This document shows positions 56,801 to 64,000 of a stretch of 64,000 nucleotides of DNA, piece after piece; positions within the stretch are counted from its first letter, which is position 1, and each line of letters opens with the position of its first letter. This DNA is from Candidatus Gastranaerophilales bacterium (lineage in GTDB: Bacteria > Cyanobacteriota > Vampirovibrionia > Gastranaerophilales > Gastranaerophilaceae), in the NCBI GenBank assembly GCA_944323935.1, contig CALUUJ010000001.1, positions 1 through 64,000 of the forward strand. The letters run 5' to 3'. The notes beneath the pieces were generated by a model, which made no database searches, was not told the origin of the DNA, and saw only the letters and a list, made by a program, of their open reading frames with translations. A program made the translations under genes and the position numbers.

Positions 56801-57826
56801 TTATATTTTATCTATTGCATCTTTAACTTGTTCAGTACTGATGGCATTCATACAGGCTTTATTATTTTTACATTTTCCTCTTAGTGCACAAGGCATACAA
56901 GGAAGATTCGCTTTTAACAATATATTACCCTCTCCAATTGCTTTCCATTTTTCAAAAGGCATTGGACCATATAATCCTATGACTTTAGTTCCTACTGATG
57001 ATGCCATATGCAGGTTGCCTGAGTCATTTCCTAATATAAAATCAACTTCTTTTAATAGTGCTAAACTGTCTTTTATTGTTACTTGTCCGCATAAATTTAC
57101 AGGTTTTATTTTTAATTCTTCTTTAAATTGAATTTTTTCATATATTTTTTTATCTGATGGTGCACCAATATATATTACTTGTATGTTTTTGTTATTAGAC
57201 ATATATTCAATAACTTCTGCAAAGTTATTAATATTCCATACTTTTGATTGGTTTGTTGCAGTAACATTGACTACTGCTTTCCTATATTCTTCTGTTATAT
57301 TATTTTCTTTAAAAAGTTGTTTTACTTTTAGTTTATTTTCATCTTTTATCCAATTTTCAAGATAAGTATCTTTTATATTAAAACCTTCTTCTTTTAAAAC
57401 ATCTAAAAAACATAATGATTCGTGTTTTGTTTCATCATAATTAACTTTTTTTGTGAGAAGAAACCCTCTGTTTTCGGTATCAAATCCTATTCTTTCTTTT
57501 ATTCCGGCAAAAAAACATAATAACGCACTTGATAATGATCGCTTTAAAACATATGCTTTATCATATTTATTTTTTCTTAGTTCAAAAACATAACTCCAAA
57601 ATGATTTTTTCTTGCCTTTACCATTTTCATATTTGTGTTTTCTTGTTGTATCAAAGTATATAAAGTTATTAACATAAGGACAGTCTTCTATTACTTCTCC
57701 TGAATTCGGTGCAACAAGCATATCTATTTGAGCATCAGGATATATATACCTTAAATTACGCAAAAAAGGTATTGTTAAAATCATATCTCCTATAAATCGG
57801 TATCTTACTACCAGAATTTTTTTCAT
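56801..57826 (-). CDS. LPS heptosyltransferase family protein (GT9)
   Basis: Transfers ADP-heptose to the LPS inner core. The 341-residue protein has the N-terminal ILVVRYRFIGDMILTIPFLRNL, in which the GD-x-x-L-x-x-P pattern is typical of GT9. It also has VNVTATNQSKVW, the nucleotide-sugar motif FILGNDSGNLHMASSVGTKVIGLYGPM, and a Cys-rich C-terminal CMPCALRGKCKNNKACM common in this family. The ATG overlaps the lpxK TGA (ATGA), so translation is coupled. Exact acceptor (WaaC- or WaaF-like) cannot be decided. Confidence 0.93.
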   Translation of the reverse strand: MKKILVVRYRFIGDMILTIPFLRNLRYIYPDAQIDMLVAPNSGEVIEDCPYVNNFIYFDTTRKHKYENGKGKKKSFWSYVFELRKNKYDKAYVLKRSLSSALLCFFAGIKERIGFDTENRGFLLTKKVNYDETKHESLCFLDVLKEEGFNIKDTYLENWIKDENKLKVKQLFKENNITEEYRKAVVNVTATNQSKVWNINNFAEVIEYMSNNKNIQVIYIGAPSDKKIYEKIQFKEELKIKPVNLCGQVTIKDSLALLKEVDFILGNDSGNLHMASSVGTKVIGLYGPMPFEKWKAIGEGNILLKANLPCMPCALRGKCKNNKACMNAISTEQVKDAIDKI

Positions 57827-58887
57827 CTTCCGCATATTTCCTTGATATCTATATATGCTTTTAATTTTAGAGCATATATTTTTATTGGTAATTCAACATC
57901 TTTTATGACGTCGATAATTTTTACAGCATCTTTCTCTGTTGTTACAATGCTGTCAATATTTTCTTCTTGAGCAAAGTGGATAATTTTTGATATATCATCT
58001 TGTTCATATGTATGATGGTCTTCAAATTCAAGTACAGCTATTAATCTGTAGTCATTTCTTAGGAAATCATAGAAACCTGATGGTTGACCAATGGCTGAGA
58101 ACGCCATAATTTTTTTATCTTTATTTAATGTTTCGCCTGTTAATATATTGTATGCGTAGTCAGGAACCATTTTACATAAATATGTATCTTTCTTGAATCG
58201 TTTCTTTAGATAATCACAATATTTTAATGCATCCCGAGAATCAAAACCTTTGTTCACTACAACCAGTTTATCTGCTCTTTTTATATTATTTAAGTCTTCT
58301 CTTAAAGGACCTGCCGGCAGAATATGTTTATTCCCGAACTTATTTTTTGCATCAACTAAAACAATATCAAGATCTCTATTCATTTTCCTGTGTTGAAATC
58401 CGTCATCAAGTATTATAATATCTGGATTATATCTTTCTTTTATAAATTTTTCTGCTTTTATTCTGCTTGCGCAAGTAACAACATAAGCGCCTTTGCAATT
58501 ATCACCGAGCCAAACCGGTTCATCTCCAGCCATAGATGCAGTGAATAAAGCACCTGAACCATCTGAAATAAGATTAGGTTCTTTATTCTTTAATTTTGCT
58601 CCATAACCTCTGGATAATATAGCAACTTTTTTGTTTAATCCCAGAAAATATCTTGCTACTTCTAATGTTAAAGGAGTCTTCCCTACACCGCCTGTTGTTA
58701 TGTTGCCTATCGAAACTACAAATGATTTTGATGTGTATGTTGGTAAAAGTTTCTTGTCATACATTTTATTTCTTATTTTGGAAACGATATTATAGAAAAT
58801 TCCGACAACACTCAATATAGAAACAATCATTGTTTCGTATAAATTAAGTTTTTTTTTGTAGTGTAGTTTCGATATAAATAGTTTCAT
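57823..58887 (-). CDS. lpxK: Tetraacyldisaccharide 4'-kinase
   Basis: Phosphorylates the lipid A precursor disaccharide at the 4' position, at the cytoplasmic face of the inner membrane. The 354-residue protein has an N-terminal amphipathic/TM helix (about 18-38), the P-loop SIGNITTGGVGKTPLTLEVA, ILSRGYGAK, GDEPVWLGDNC, and DIIILDDGFQHRKMNRDLDIVLVD with the catalytic DDGFQH. The gene lies 7 bp after mlaD and overlaps the heptosyltransferase start. It shows that the organism makes lipid A. Confidence 0.97.
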   Translation of the reverse strand: MKLFISKLHYKKKLNLYETMIVSILSVVGIFYNIVSKIRNKMYDKKLLPTYTSKSFVVSIGNITTGGVGKTPLTLEVARYFLGLNKKVAILSRGYGAKLKNKEPNLISDGSGALFTASMAGDEPVWLGDNCKGAYVVTCASRIKAEKFIKERYNPDIIILDDGFQHRKMNRDLDIVLVDAKNKFGNKHILPAGPLREDLNNIKRADKLVVVNKGFDSRDALKYCDYLKKRFKKDTYLCKMVPDYAYNILTGETLNKDKKIMAFSAIGQPSGFYDFLRNDYRLIAVLEFEDHHTYEQDDISKIIHFAQEENIDSIVTTEKDAVKIIDVIKDVELPIKIYALKLKAYIDIKEICGR

Positions 58888-58894
58888 ATTTGCC

Positions 58895-60253
58895 TTAGAA
58901 TAATAATCTGAAAATTAAAAATCTTTTATTTAATTTTTCTGAGAATTTTCTTAGATTTTCAGATGTTACATTTATATCATCCATCGTTTGTTTAAGTTTT
59001 TCCTCGTCCTCTGTTGCATAATTAACTGTATCTAGTGTAATTGTTAATTTGTCTAGTGCAGTATTTAATCTTACAACAGATTCTTTTAGATATTGTTTTA
59101 ATTGTGCATCTTTAGACATATCGTTAATATAGCTGGAAAGTTCTGCTATATTTTTTGCTGTTATATCTATGTTTGCAAGCGTTGTTTTGGTTTTTGGATC
59201 TTCCATTAAAACAGATAAATTATCTGATAATCTTGTAAATGATTTTGTAGCATTTGCAACATTATCTACAAATTCTTTATCTCCTGCAATTTTGTTAATA
59301 TTATCTGTAAGAACAAGCAATCTGTCAGAGAGTTTATTGGCATTTTCTGTTAGCATTTCAAGTTCTATCTTAGATAAATCAATTAACTCTTGAGCTTTTG
59401 CCATTGTTACATTTGCATTTGTTGTTAACTCTTCTAAGTTAACAGTTGTTTGTTGTAAATCTCTTATAACATCATCTGATAACAATAAAGAAATTCTTTC
59501 GTTTGTTTCAATTAATGATTCTGCACTTCTGTATTGAAGTTCCAAAAAGTCTGCAATTCTCATTGGTTCTATAACTGTATATGGAGAATCTGTTTTAGGA
59601 TAAGGAATATCAACAGAATCTTTAGGAATAAGTCTTAATTTCTTTGTATTATCTTCTTTTACAATTTTGCCATCTAGCATGTCCGGAGTTACAAGTCCGG
59701 GCAATTCGACTATATATCTTACTTTATATGCATTTTTTGTTTTTATATTTTCTTTTACTAAGATAGGAAGCATATTTGTTTCAACAATTTCTATTTTTTT
59801 AATAGTTCCTATATCATAGTATTTATGGTCAAGTTCCATTTGCACTTTATCATCAGCGTGCAATACCAAAGACTTATCAGATTCAGGTAAATATATAATT
59901 TTTTCTTTTGGAGGAGTTATTTCTAAGAATTGTTCTCCAATAATACCTGATTGTTGAATTGATATTTCAGAAGCTTTAGGAATTTCAACATTAGGCTCTG
60001 TTATAACAAATTTAACATCAACATAGCTTTCTGATGAATTTATTTTAGGTTTTATTTCTTCAACCTGCCCAATTCTAACCCCCATCATTTGAACGCCGCT
60101 GCCTGGTCTCATTCCGTTAACATCTTTGAAGCTTACAGTTATTCTGTCTGCGCTTGATATTGCTTTACCTTTTACCCACATAACAGTGAATAATAAGATT
60201 ATTATTGCGGATAGTGCCAATATACCGACTTTAAATGATGATGTAAATTTCAT
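58895..60253 (-). CDS. mlaD: MlaD family (MCE domain) lipid transport protein
   Basis: The periplasmic substrate-binding partner of an Mla-type phospholipid transporter. The 452-residue protein has an N-terminal TM anchor (about 7-27). An MCE domain follows (about 36-115, with ITVSFKDVNGMRPGSGVQMMGVRIGQVEEI and the ISIQQSGIIGEQFLEI strand). The long C-terminal region (about 240-440) is a helical/coiled coil that probably forms a tube-like extension. It is much longer than E. coli MlaD (183) and resembles the long MCE proteins of other didermal groups. It follows mlaF by 37 bp. Confidence 0.92.
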   Translation of the reverse strand: MKFTSSFKVGILALSAIIILLFTVMWVKGKAISSADRITVSFKDVNGMRPGSGVQMMGVRIGQVEEIKPKINSSESYVDVKFVITEPNVEIPKASEISIQQSGIIGEQFLEITPPKEKIIYLPESDKSLVLHADDKVQMELDHKYYDIGTIKKIEIVETNMLPILVKENIKTKNAYKVRYIVELPGLVTPDMLDGKIVKEDNTKKLRLIPKDSVDIPYPKTDSPYTVIEPMRIADFLELQYRSAESLIETNERISLLLSDDVIRDLQQTTVNLEELTTNANVTMAKAQELIDLSKIELEMLTENANKLSDRLLVLTDNINKIAGDKEFVDNVANATKSFTRLSDNLSVLMEDPKTKTTLANIDITAKNIAELSSYINDMSKDAQLKQYLKESVVRLNTALDKLTITLDTVNYATEDEEKLKQTMDDINVTSENLRKFSEKLNKRFLIFRLLF

Positions 60254-60290
60254 ATATTTCCTTCTTCCAAATTAATTTTACAATAAAAAT

Positions 60291-61019
60291 CTAAAAACCA
60301 GAAGCAGCAATTTTCATCGGTCCATCCATTGAGGCCGATACAAACTGCTTTGTATAAGGTGTATCTTGTTTTAGTAAGTCGCTTGGTGTTCCTCTATATA
60401 CAATGTGTCCGTCATATAACATTATAACTCTGTCTGAACATCTTTTGATTGTTGACATTTGGTGGGTTACTATAATTGATGTTGCTTTTGTTTCGTCTCT
60501 TAATCTTAGTATATAATCTTCAATCACTGTTGAAGCAATTGGGTCAAGACCTGCTGTAGGTTCATCGTACAGTATAAATTTGGGTTTGGTTACAATTGCT
60601 CGGGCTAAGCTTACTCTTTTTTGCATACCGCCTGAAAGTTCGTGCGGGAATTTATCTTCTATCCCGGATAATCCTACAGTTCTTAGGCTTTTTGCTACAA
60701 TTTCTTCAAGTTCTTTTTGTGTATATTTATTTTTAAATTCTTTTCGTTCTTGGAGTGCAAATGATATATTGTCAAATACATTTAAAGAGTCAAAAAGTGC
60801 AGAATATTGGAATACCATTGCAACGTCACCATTGCTGATGTCAATATTCCCTGAATCTGCTTTTAATAGTCCGCATAATATTTTTAGTATAGTACTTTTA
60901 CCTGAACCGCTGAATCCGACGATTGAAAGAATCTCGCCTTCTTCAACGCTAAATGAAATGTTATCTAAAACTTTTCTTCCGTCAAATTCTTTTGTTAAAT
61001 TTTCTACCTTTATTGTCAT
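60291..61019 (-). CDS. mlaF: MlaF-type ABC transporter ATP-binding protein
   Basis: The ATPase driving the MlaE permease. The 242-residue protein has Walker A GFSGSGKST, Q-loop MVFQYSALFDSLNV, signature ELSGGMQKRVSLARAI, Walker B FILYDEPTAGLDP and H-loop VTHQMS. The SALFDSLNV stretch is typical of MlaF. I chose the ATG at 61019, 5 nt after GAAGG. An in-frame start at 61055 would reach into mlaE. The gene is 13 bp after mlaE. Confidence 0.94.
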   Translation of the reverse strand: MTIKVENLTKEFDGRKVLDNISFSVEEGEILSIVGFSGSGKSTILKILCGLLKADSGNIDISNGDVAMVFQYSALFDSLNVFDNISFALQERKEFKNKYTQKELEEIVAKSLRTVGLSGIEDKFPHELSGGMQKRVSLARAIVTKPKFILYDEPTAGLDPIASTVIEDYILRLRDETKATSIIVTHQMSTIKRCSDRVIMLYDGHIVYRGTPSDLLKQDTPYTKQFVSASMDGPMKIAASGF

Positions 61020-61032
61020 ATTAACCTTCTTC

Positions 61033-61845
61033 TTAAAAATAGAATGCAACTGCAAAAATGCAGTCTATTATAACTATTGCAACAAAGGACCATACAACGG
61101 CTTTTGTTGTTGCAATACCAACACCTTTTGCCCCACCTTGAGCACTATAACCGCAGCTGGAACTTATTAAACTTATTGCTCCGCCAAAACAAGCTGATTT
61201 TAATAGCATAATATTTATGTCTCTTATGTATAGACCTTGCCAAACAGAAGTTGTATAACACAGCCAGGTGACATCTTTTCCTGCTGTCATTGCCGTTAAT
61301 CCCCCGGCTAAAATACCGACAGTAGAGGATATTATTACTACAAACGGCATCATTATTACACCTGCTAATACTCTTGGCAGAAATAAATACTTAAATGGAG
61401 AAACTTTCAATACTTCCATTGCATCAATTTGCTCTGTTACACGCATTGTTGCAAGTTCGCTGGCTTGTGCAGAACCTATCATTGATATAATGGCAAAACC
61501 TGACATTATCACGCCGATTTCTCTTACCATTGTTAATGCAACAAGTAAGCCTATATAATCTTTTCCGCCCTGTTTTACCATCTCTGGTGCTACTTGCATT
61601 GATAATATTATTGCAGTCATTGAAACTATGGAAAGAGTTATAGGCAAAGAATCAACTGCAAATCTTGAAGATTGTTCCATTACTTGTTTGAAATTTATTT
61701 GGAAAGAAAATATATATTTTAAAACCTGAATTAATTGATAGGCAATAGAGCCGAATGTCTCAAAGAACTCCCTTACATGCCTTAAAAACATTATTATTAA
61801 CTGGTATGTTATTGTTTGTTTTAAATACAAGCGAAATTTTGCCAT
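61033..61845 (-). CDS. mlaE: MlaE-type ABC transporter permease
   Basis: The inner-membrane permease of the Mla-type lipid transporter. The 270-residue protein has the family's five-TM layout and signature: VSMTAIILSMQVAPEM near the N-terminus, MVREIGVIMSGFAIISMIGSAQASELATMRVTEQIDAMEVL, and SPFKYLFLPRVLAGVIMMP. The ATG at 61845 lacks a Shine-Dalgarno, but TAATAT ends 6 nt upstream, so the transcript may start at the ATG. It heads mlaE-mlaF-mlaD-lpxK-heptosyltransferase. Confidence 0.94.
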   Translation of the reverse strand: MAKFRLYLKQTITYQLIIMFLRHVREFFETFGSIAYQLIQVLKYIFSFQINFKQVMEQSSRFAVDSLPITLSIVSMTAIILSMQVAPEMVKQGGKDYIGLLVALTMVREIGVIMSGFAIISMIGSAQASELATMRVTEQIDAMEVLKVSPFKYLFLPRVLAGVIMMPFVVIISSTVGILAGGLTAMTAGKDVTWLCYTTSVWQGLYIRDINIMLLKSACFGGAISLISSSCGYSAQGGAKGVGIATTKAVVWSFVAIVIIDCIFAVAFYF

Positions 61846-61851
61846 ACCAGT

Positions 61852-61857
61852 ATATTA
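61852..61857 (-). promoter_or_regulatory. -10-like box six bases before mlaE
   Basis: TAATAT on the minus strand is followed by ACTGGT and the ATG. No Shine-Dalgarno and no clear -35 are present. Confidence 0.3.
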
Positions 61858-61889
61858 CAATAAATTCAATTTTTTCTCTAGAAAAAATA

Positions 61890-62864
61890 TTAAGATTTAT
61901 TTTTATTAATCAAAAAGCATCTTACTTTGTGGGTTTCGGATACATTTGTCAGGTCAGGATGCTGTTGTTTACATATTTCCATAACATAAGGGCATCTTGT
62001 ATGGAATTTACAGCCTTTGGGCGGGTTGTTTGGTGATGGTAAATCTCCTGATAATAATATTTTTTTTGTTTTGTCTTTTGATATTACAGGTACAGCATTC
62101 AAAAGAGCTTGTGTATACGGATGTTTATGGTTCTCAAAAAGTTCTTCTTTCTCCGCAATTTCAACAATCTCGCCTAAGTACATTACAGCTATTCTGTCTG
62201 ATATATATTTTATAATGCTTAAATCGTGAGAGATGAAAAGCATAGTGAGGTTTAAGTGTTTTTTTAAGTCTAAAAGCAAGTTTACAATTTGGGCTTGAAT
62301 ACTTACATCTAGTGCACTTACAGGTTCATCTGCCACTATAAATTTCGGATTTAATATTATTGCTCTTGCGATTGCTATTCTTTGACGTTGTCCGCCTGAA
62401 AATTCATGTGGATATCTGTTTAGTACTTCTTCTTGCATCCCGATTAAAGATATAATCTTTTTTATTTTTTCATTAATTTGTTGTTTATCTTTTATTCCGT
62501 TAATGATAAATGGTTCTTTCAAAATATCATATATTTTCATTCTTGGGTTTAGGCTCATATATGGATTTTGAAATATAAGCTGGGCTTGTGCTCTGAAACT
62601 TTTTAACTCTTTTTTTGTTTTAGATACAATATTTTCGCTATTAAAAACAACTTCACCTGATGTCGGATTTATTAATTTCAATATGCAATTTCCCAAAGTG
62701 GATTTTCCGCTTCCGGATTCTCCTACTAATCCTAGTATTTCATTTTTATATATGTCCAAATCTACATCATTTAATGCATATGTGTAACCTTTGATGTTAC
62801 CTAATAATCCGTCAATTATCGGGTAGTGCATATTTAATTTTTTTATTTCAAAAAGTTTTTCCAT
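61890..62864 (-). CDS. Oligopeptide/dipeptide ABC transporter ATP-binding protein (OppF/DppF type)
   Basis: The 324-residue ATPase has Walker A GLVGESGSGKST, signature EFSGGQRQRIAIARAI and Walker B FIVADEPVSALDVS. The C-terminal oligo-HPY region has the LSGDLPSPNNPPKGCKFHTRCPY block with Cys residues. Members couple ATP hydrolysis to uptake of peptides or nickel. The permeases, binding protein and OppD partner are not adjacent, so it is an orphan subunit here. TATAAT on the minus strand ends 7 nt before the ATG and no Shine-Dalgarno is visible. It is 44 bp ahead of mlaE. Confidence 0.93.
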   Translation of the reverse strand: MEKLFEIKKLNMHYPIIDGLLGNIKGYTYALNDVDLDIYKNEILGLVGESGSGKSTLGNCILKLINPTSGEVVFNSENIVSKTKKELKSFRAQAQLIFQNPYMSLNPRMKIYDILKEPFIINGIKDKQQINEKIKKIISLIGMQEEVLNRYPHEFSGGQRQRIAIARAIILNPKFIVADEPVSALDVSIQAQIVNLLLDLKKHLNLTMLFISHDLSIIKYISDRIAVMYLGEIVEIAEKEELFENHKHPYTQALLNAVPVISKDKTKKILLSGDLPSPNNPPKGCKFHTRCPYVMEICKQQHPDLTNVSETHKVRCFLINKNKS

Positions 62865-62871
62865 AAAGTTT

Positions 62872-62877
62872 ATTATA
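62872..62877 (-). promoter_or_regulatory. -10 box seven bases before the oppF-type gene
   Basis: A perfect TATAAT on the minus strand is followed by seven bases and the ATG at 62864. No ribosome-binding site is visible. Confidence 0.4.
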
Positions 62878-62936
62878 CATTATTTCTTTATTTTGATTAT
62901 TAACCATCGGTCAATATATAAAGTATAGTTTTAATA

Positions 62937-63926
62937 CTATATTTTGACTTCAAAAGGATTCATTTTACTTTCTTTGTAATTTTTCATTGCTAAGAAAGAT
63001 TTTTCTATCATATTTGATACCGTTGTATATGTGTAAAATGCGGTATGAGGGGTTAGAATTACATTCGGAAAACTTCTTAACATAGAAAGTTCATCATTAT
63101 CAATTACTTCACTGCTTCTGTTGTAGTAATATAATCCGTTTTCATCTTCTATAACATCAAGACCGGCTGCACTTATTTTCCCGTTCTTTAAGTTTTCTAT
63201 TAGTGCTTTTGAATCTATCAGATTACCTCTTGCCGTATTGATTATTATTACACCATCTTTCATTTTATTTATTGTTTCTTTATTAATCATATGGAAAGTT
63301 TCTGAATTTGAAGCAACGTGAAGTGTTATAATGTCACTTTCTTTATAAAGAGTTTCTATATCTACATAGTCAGCATATTTTTTTAATTCTTCATTTTTGC
63401 CGAATTTATTATAGGCTAGGATTTTACACCCGAATCCCGACAGGTGTTTAATTACGGTTGAACCTATGTTGCCGGTCCCTATTACTCCGATTGTGCAATC
63501 ACAAATATCTTTACCCATTTTTCCGCGCAGTGAATAATCTTGTGCCATTGAACGTATTAATATTTGATTCATTTTTCTTGCACACATAAGTATCAGCATA
63601 ATTGCATAATCGGCAACACAGTTAGGCGGGTAACTTGATGATGATACTTTTAATCCTTTCTCTTTTATATGTTCAATTGGTAAATGATCGTAACCAATGC
63701 TTCTGCATAGAATGTATTTTATTCCGTATGATATAAATTCATCAATATAATCTTTTGTAATTAAACAAGGAACGATACTTATTGCATCACAATCTTTTGC
63801 TAATGACAGATTTTCTTTATTTGGATATTCATTTGTCCAAATAAAATCTATATTATATTTTTTGCTGAATTCTTTACATAATTCAAGTTCATCAAATTTT
63901 CTCAGTGCAAAAAAAGCTATTTTCAC
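62937..63926 (-). CDS. D-2-hydroxyacid dehydrogenase (D-lactate dehydrogenase-like)
   Basis: NAD-dependent reduction of a 2-keto acid, probably pyruvate to D-lactate in fermentation. The 329-residue protein has CRSIGYDHLPIEHIKEKGLKV, the Rossmann GVIGTGNIGSTVIKHLSGFG, INTARGNLIDSKALIENL and the catalytic His in LTPHTAFYT. The pattern matches LdhA/VanH-type dehydrogenases. The start is GTG at 63926, with GGAG 11 nt upstream. Bases 63927-64000 are noncoding. A weak hairpin overlaps the stop codon. Substrate specificity is inferred. Confidence 0.9.
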   Translation of the reverse strand: MKIAFFALRKFDELELCKEFSKKYNIDFIWTNEYPNKENLSLAKDCDAISIVPCLITKDYIDEFISYGIKYILCRSIGYDHLPIEHIKEKGLKVSSSSYPPNCVADYAIMLILMCARKMNQILIRSMAQDYSLRGKMGKDICDCTIGVIGTGNIGSTVIKHLSGFGCKILAYNKFGKNEELKKYADYVDIETLYKESDIITLHVASNSETFHMINKETINKMKDGVIIINTARGNLIDSKALIENLKNGKISAAGLDVIEDENGLYYYNRSSEVIDNDELSMLRSFPNVILTPHTAFYTYTTVSNMIEKSFLAMKNYKESKMNPFEVKI

Positions 63927-64000
63927 TTTATAATTATCTCCATAATAATTGTATTTCTATTTTAATATATACCTATGTTTCTTTATTTACAATATTCTTC

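Noticed and set aside
62937-62960. Possible terminator at the D-2-hydroxyacid dehydrogenase stop
   Set aside because: Only a 6-bp A/T stem with no T run; too weak to list as a terminator.

Overview
The window is strongly AT-rich and carries about 59 tightly packed protein genes on both strands. I see no tRNA, rRNA, CRISPR array, insertion sequence or prophage. The gene set points to an anaerobic, LPS-bearing didermal bacterium. It has LpxK, a GT9 heptosyltransferase, an MlaEFD-type lipid transporter, a PBP4-type peptidase, desulfoferrodoxin instead of the usual aerobic oxygen defence, and a class III (glycyl radical) ribonucleotide reductase. A DUF1822-like domain, many lineage-type orphan proteins with similar N-termini, and the overall style suggest a non-photosynthetic relative of Cyanobacteria (Vampirovibrionia/Melainabacteria, probably gut Gastranaerophilales). 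That placement is inference from style and gene content and was not tested by alignment.

Layout. 1-4.7 kb: rpsT, an orphan membrane protein, an XRE regulator, uppS-rdgB and an orphan with a ParB/Srx-like end. 4.7-9.6 kb: gyrA-ridA-dtd-DUF2142 run as one operon. 9.8-14.7 kb: orphans, adenine deaminase, and a two-gene unit encoding a soluble FlhA C-domain homologue. 14.7-21.3 kb: clpP, ROK glucokinase, holA, holB, a small protein, a nitrilase-fold hydrolase, dacB and desulfoferrodoxin. 21.3-28.5 kb (minus strand): a degenerate HD-GYP protein, then GT2-yidC-queA-GT-C. 28.5-35.5 kb: a membrane protein-miaA pair, a uridine kinase-like protein, a small exported protein, a phosphohexomutase, prephenate dehydratase and two paralogous orphan membrane proteins.

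35.7-42.4 kb is the most unusual part. It holds a membrane-spanning protein (DUF1822-like domain, anti-sigma-type zinc motif, long acidic region, one TM helix, periplasmic TonB-type C-domain), a sigma-factor-like protein, and a triple zinc-ribbon/P-loop ATPase/helical-repeat protein. I read this as a candidate trans-envelope sigma/anti-sigma signalling system. 42.4-45.2 kb: nrdD-nrdG. 45.5-52.5 kb (minus): gyrB, a TPR membrane protein, a diguanylate cyclase and a lytic transglycosylase. 52.6-56.8 kb: small enzymes, a ZIP transporter, an isolated GspF/PilC, two XRE regulators and a HAD-like protein. 56.8-64 kb (minus): D-2-hydroxyacid dehydrogenase, OppF, then mlaE-mlaF-mlaD-lpxK-heptosyltransferase as an outer-membrane operon.

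Other points: a GyrA quinolone-pocket Ile, a hairpin that sequesters the desulfoferrodoxin ribosome-binding site, an inserted domain in YidC, and several start codons lying 6-7 nt after a -10 box with no Shine-Dalgarno, suggesting leaderless mRNAs. No intergenic stretch exceeds 300 bases.
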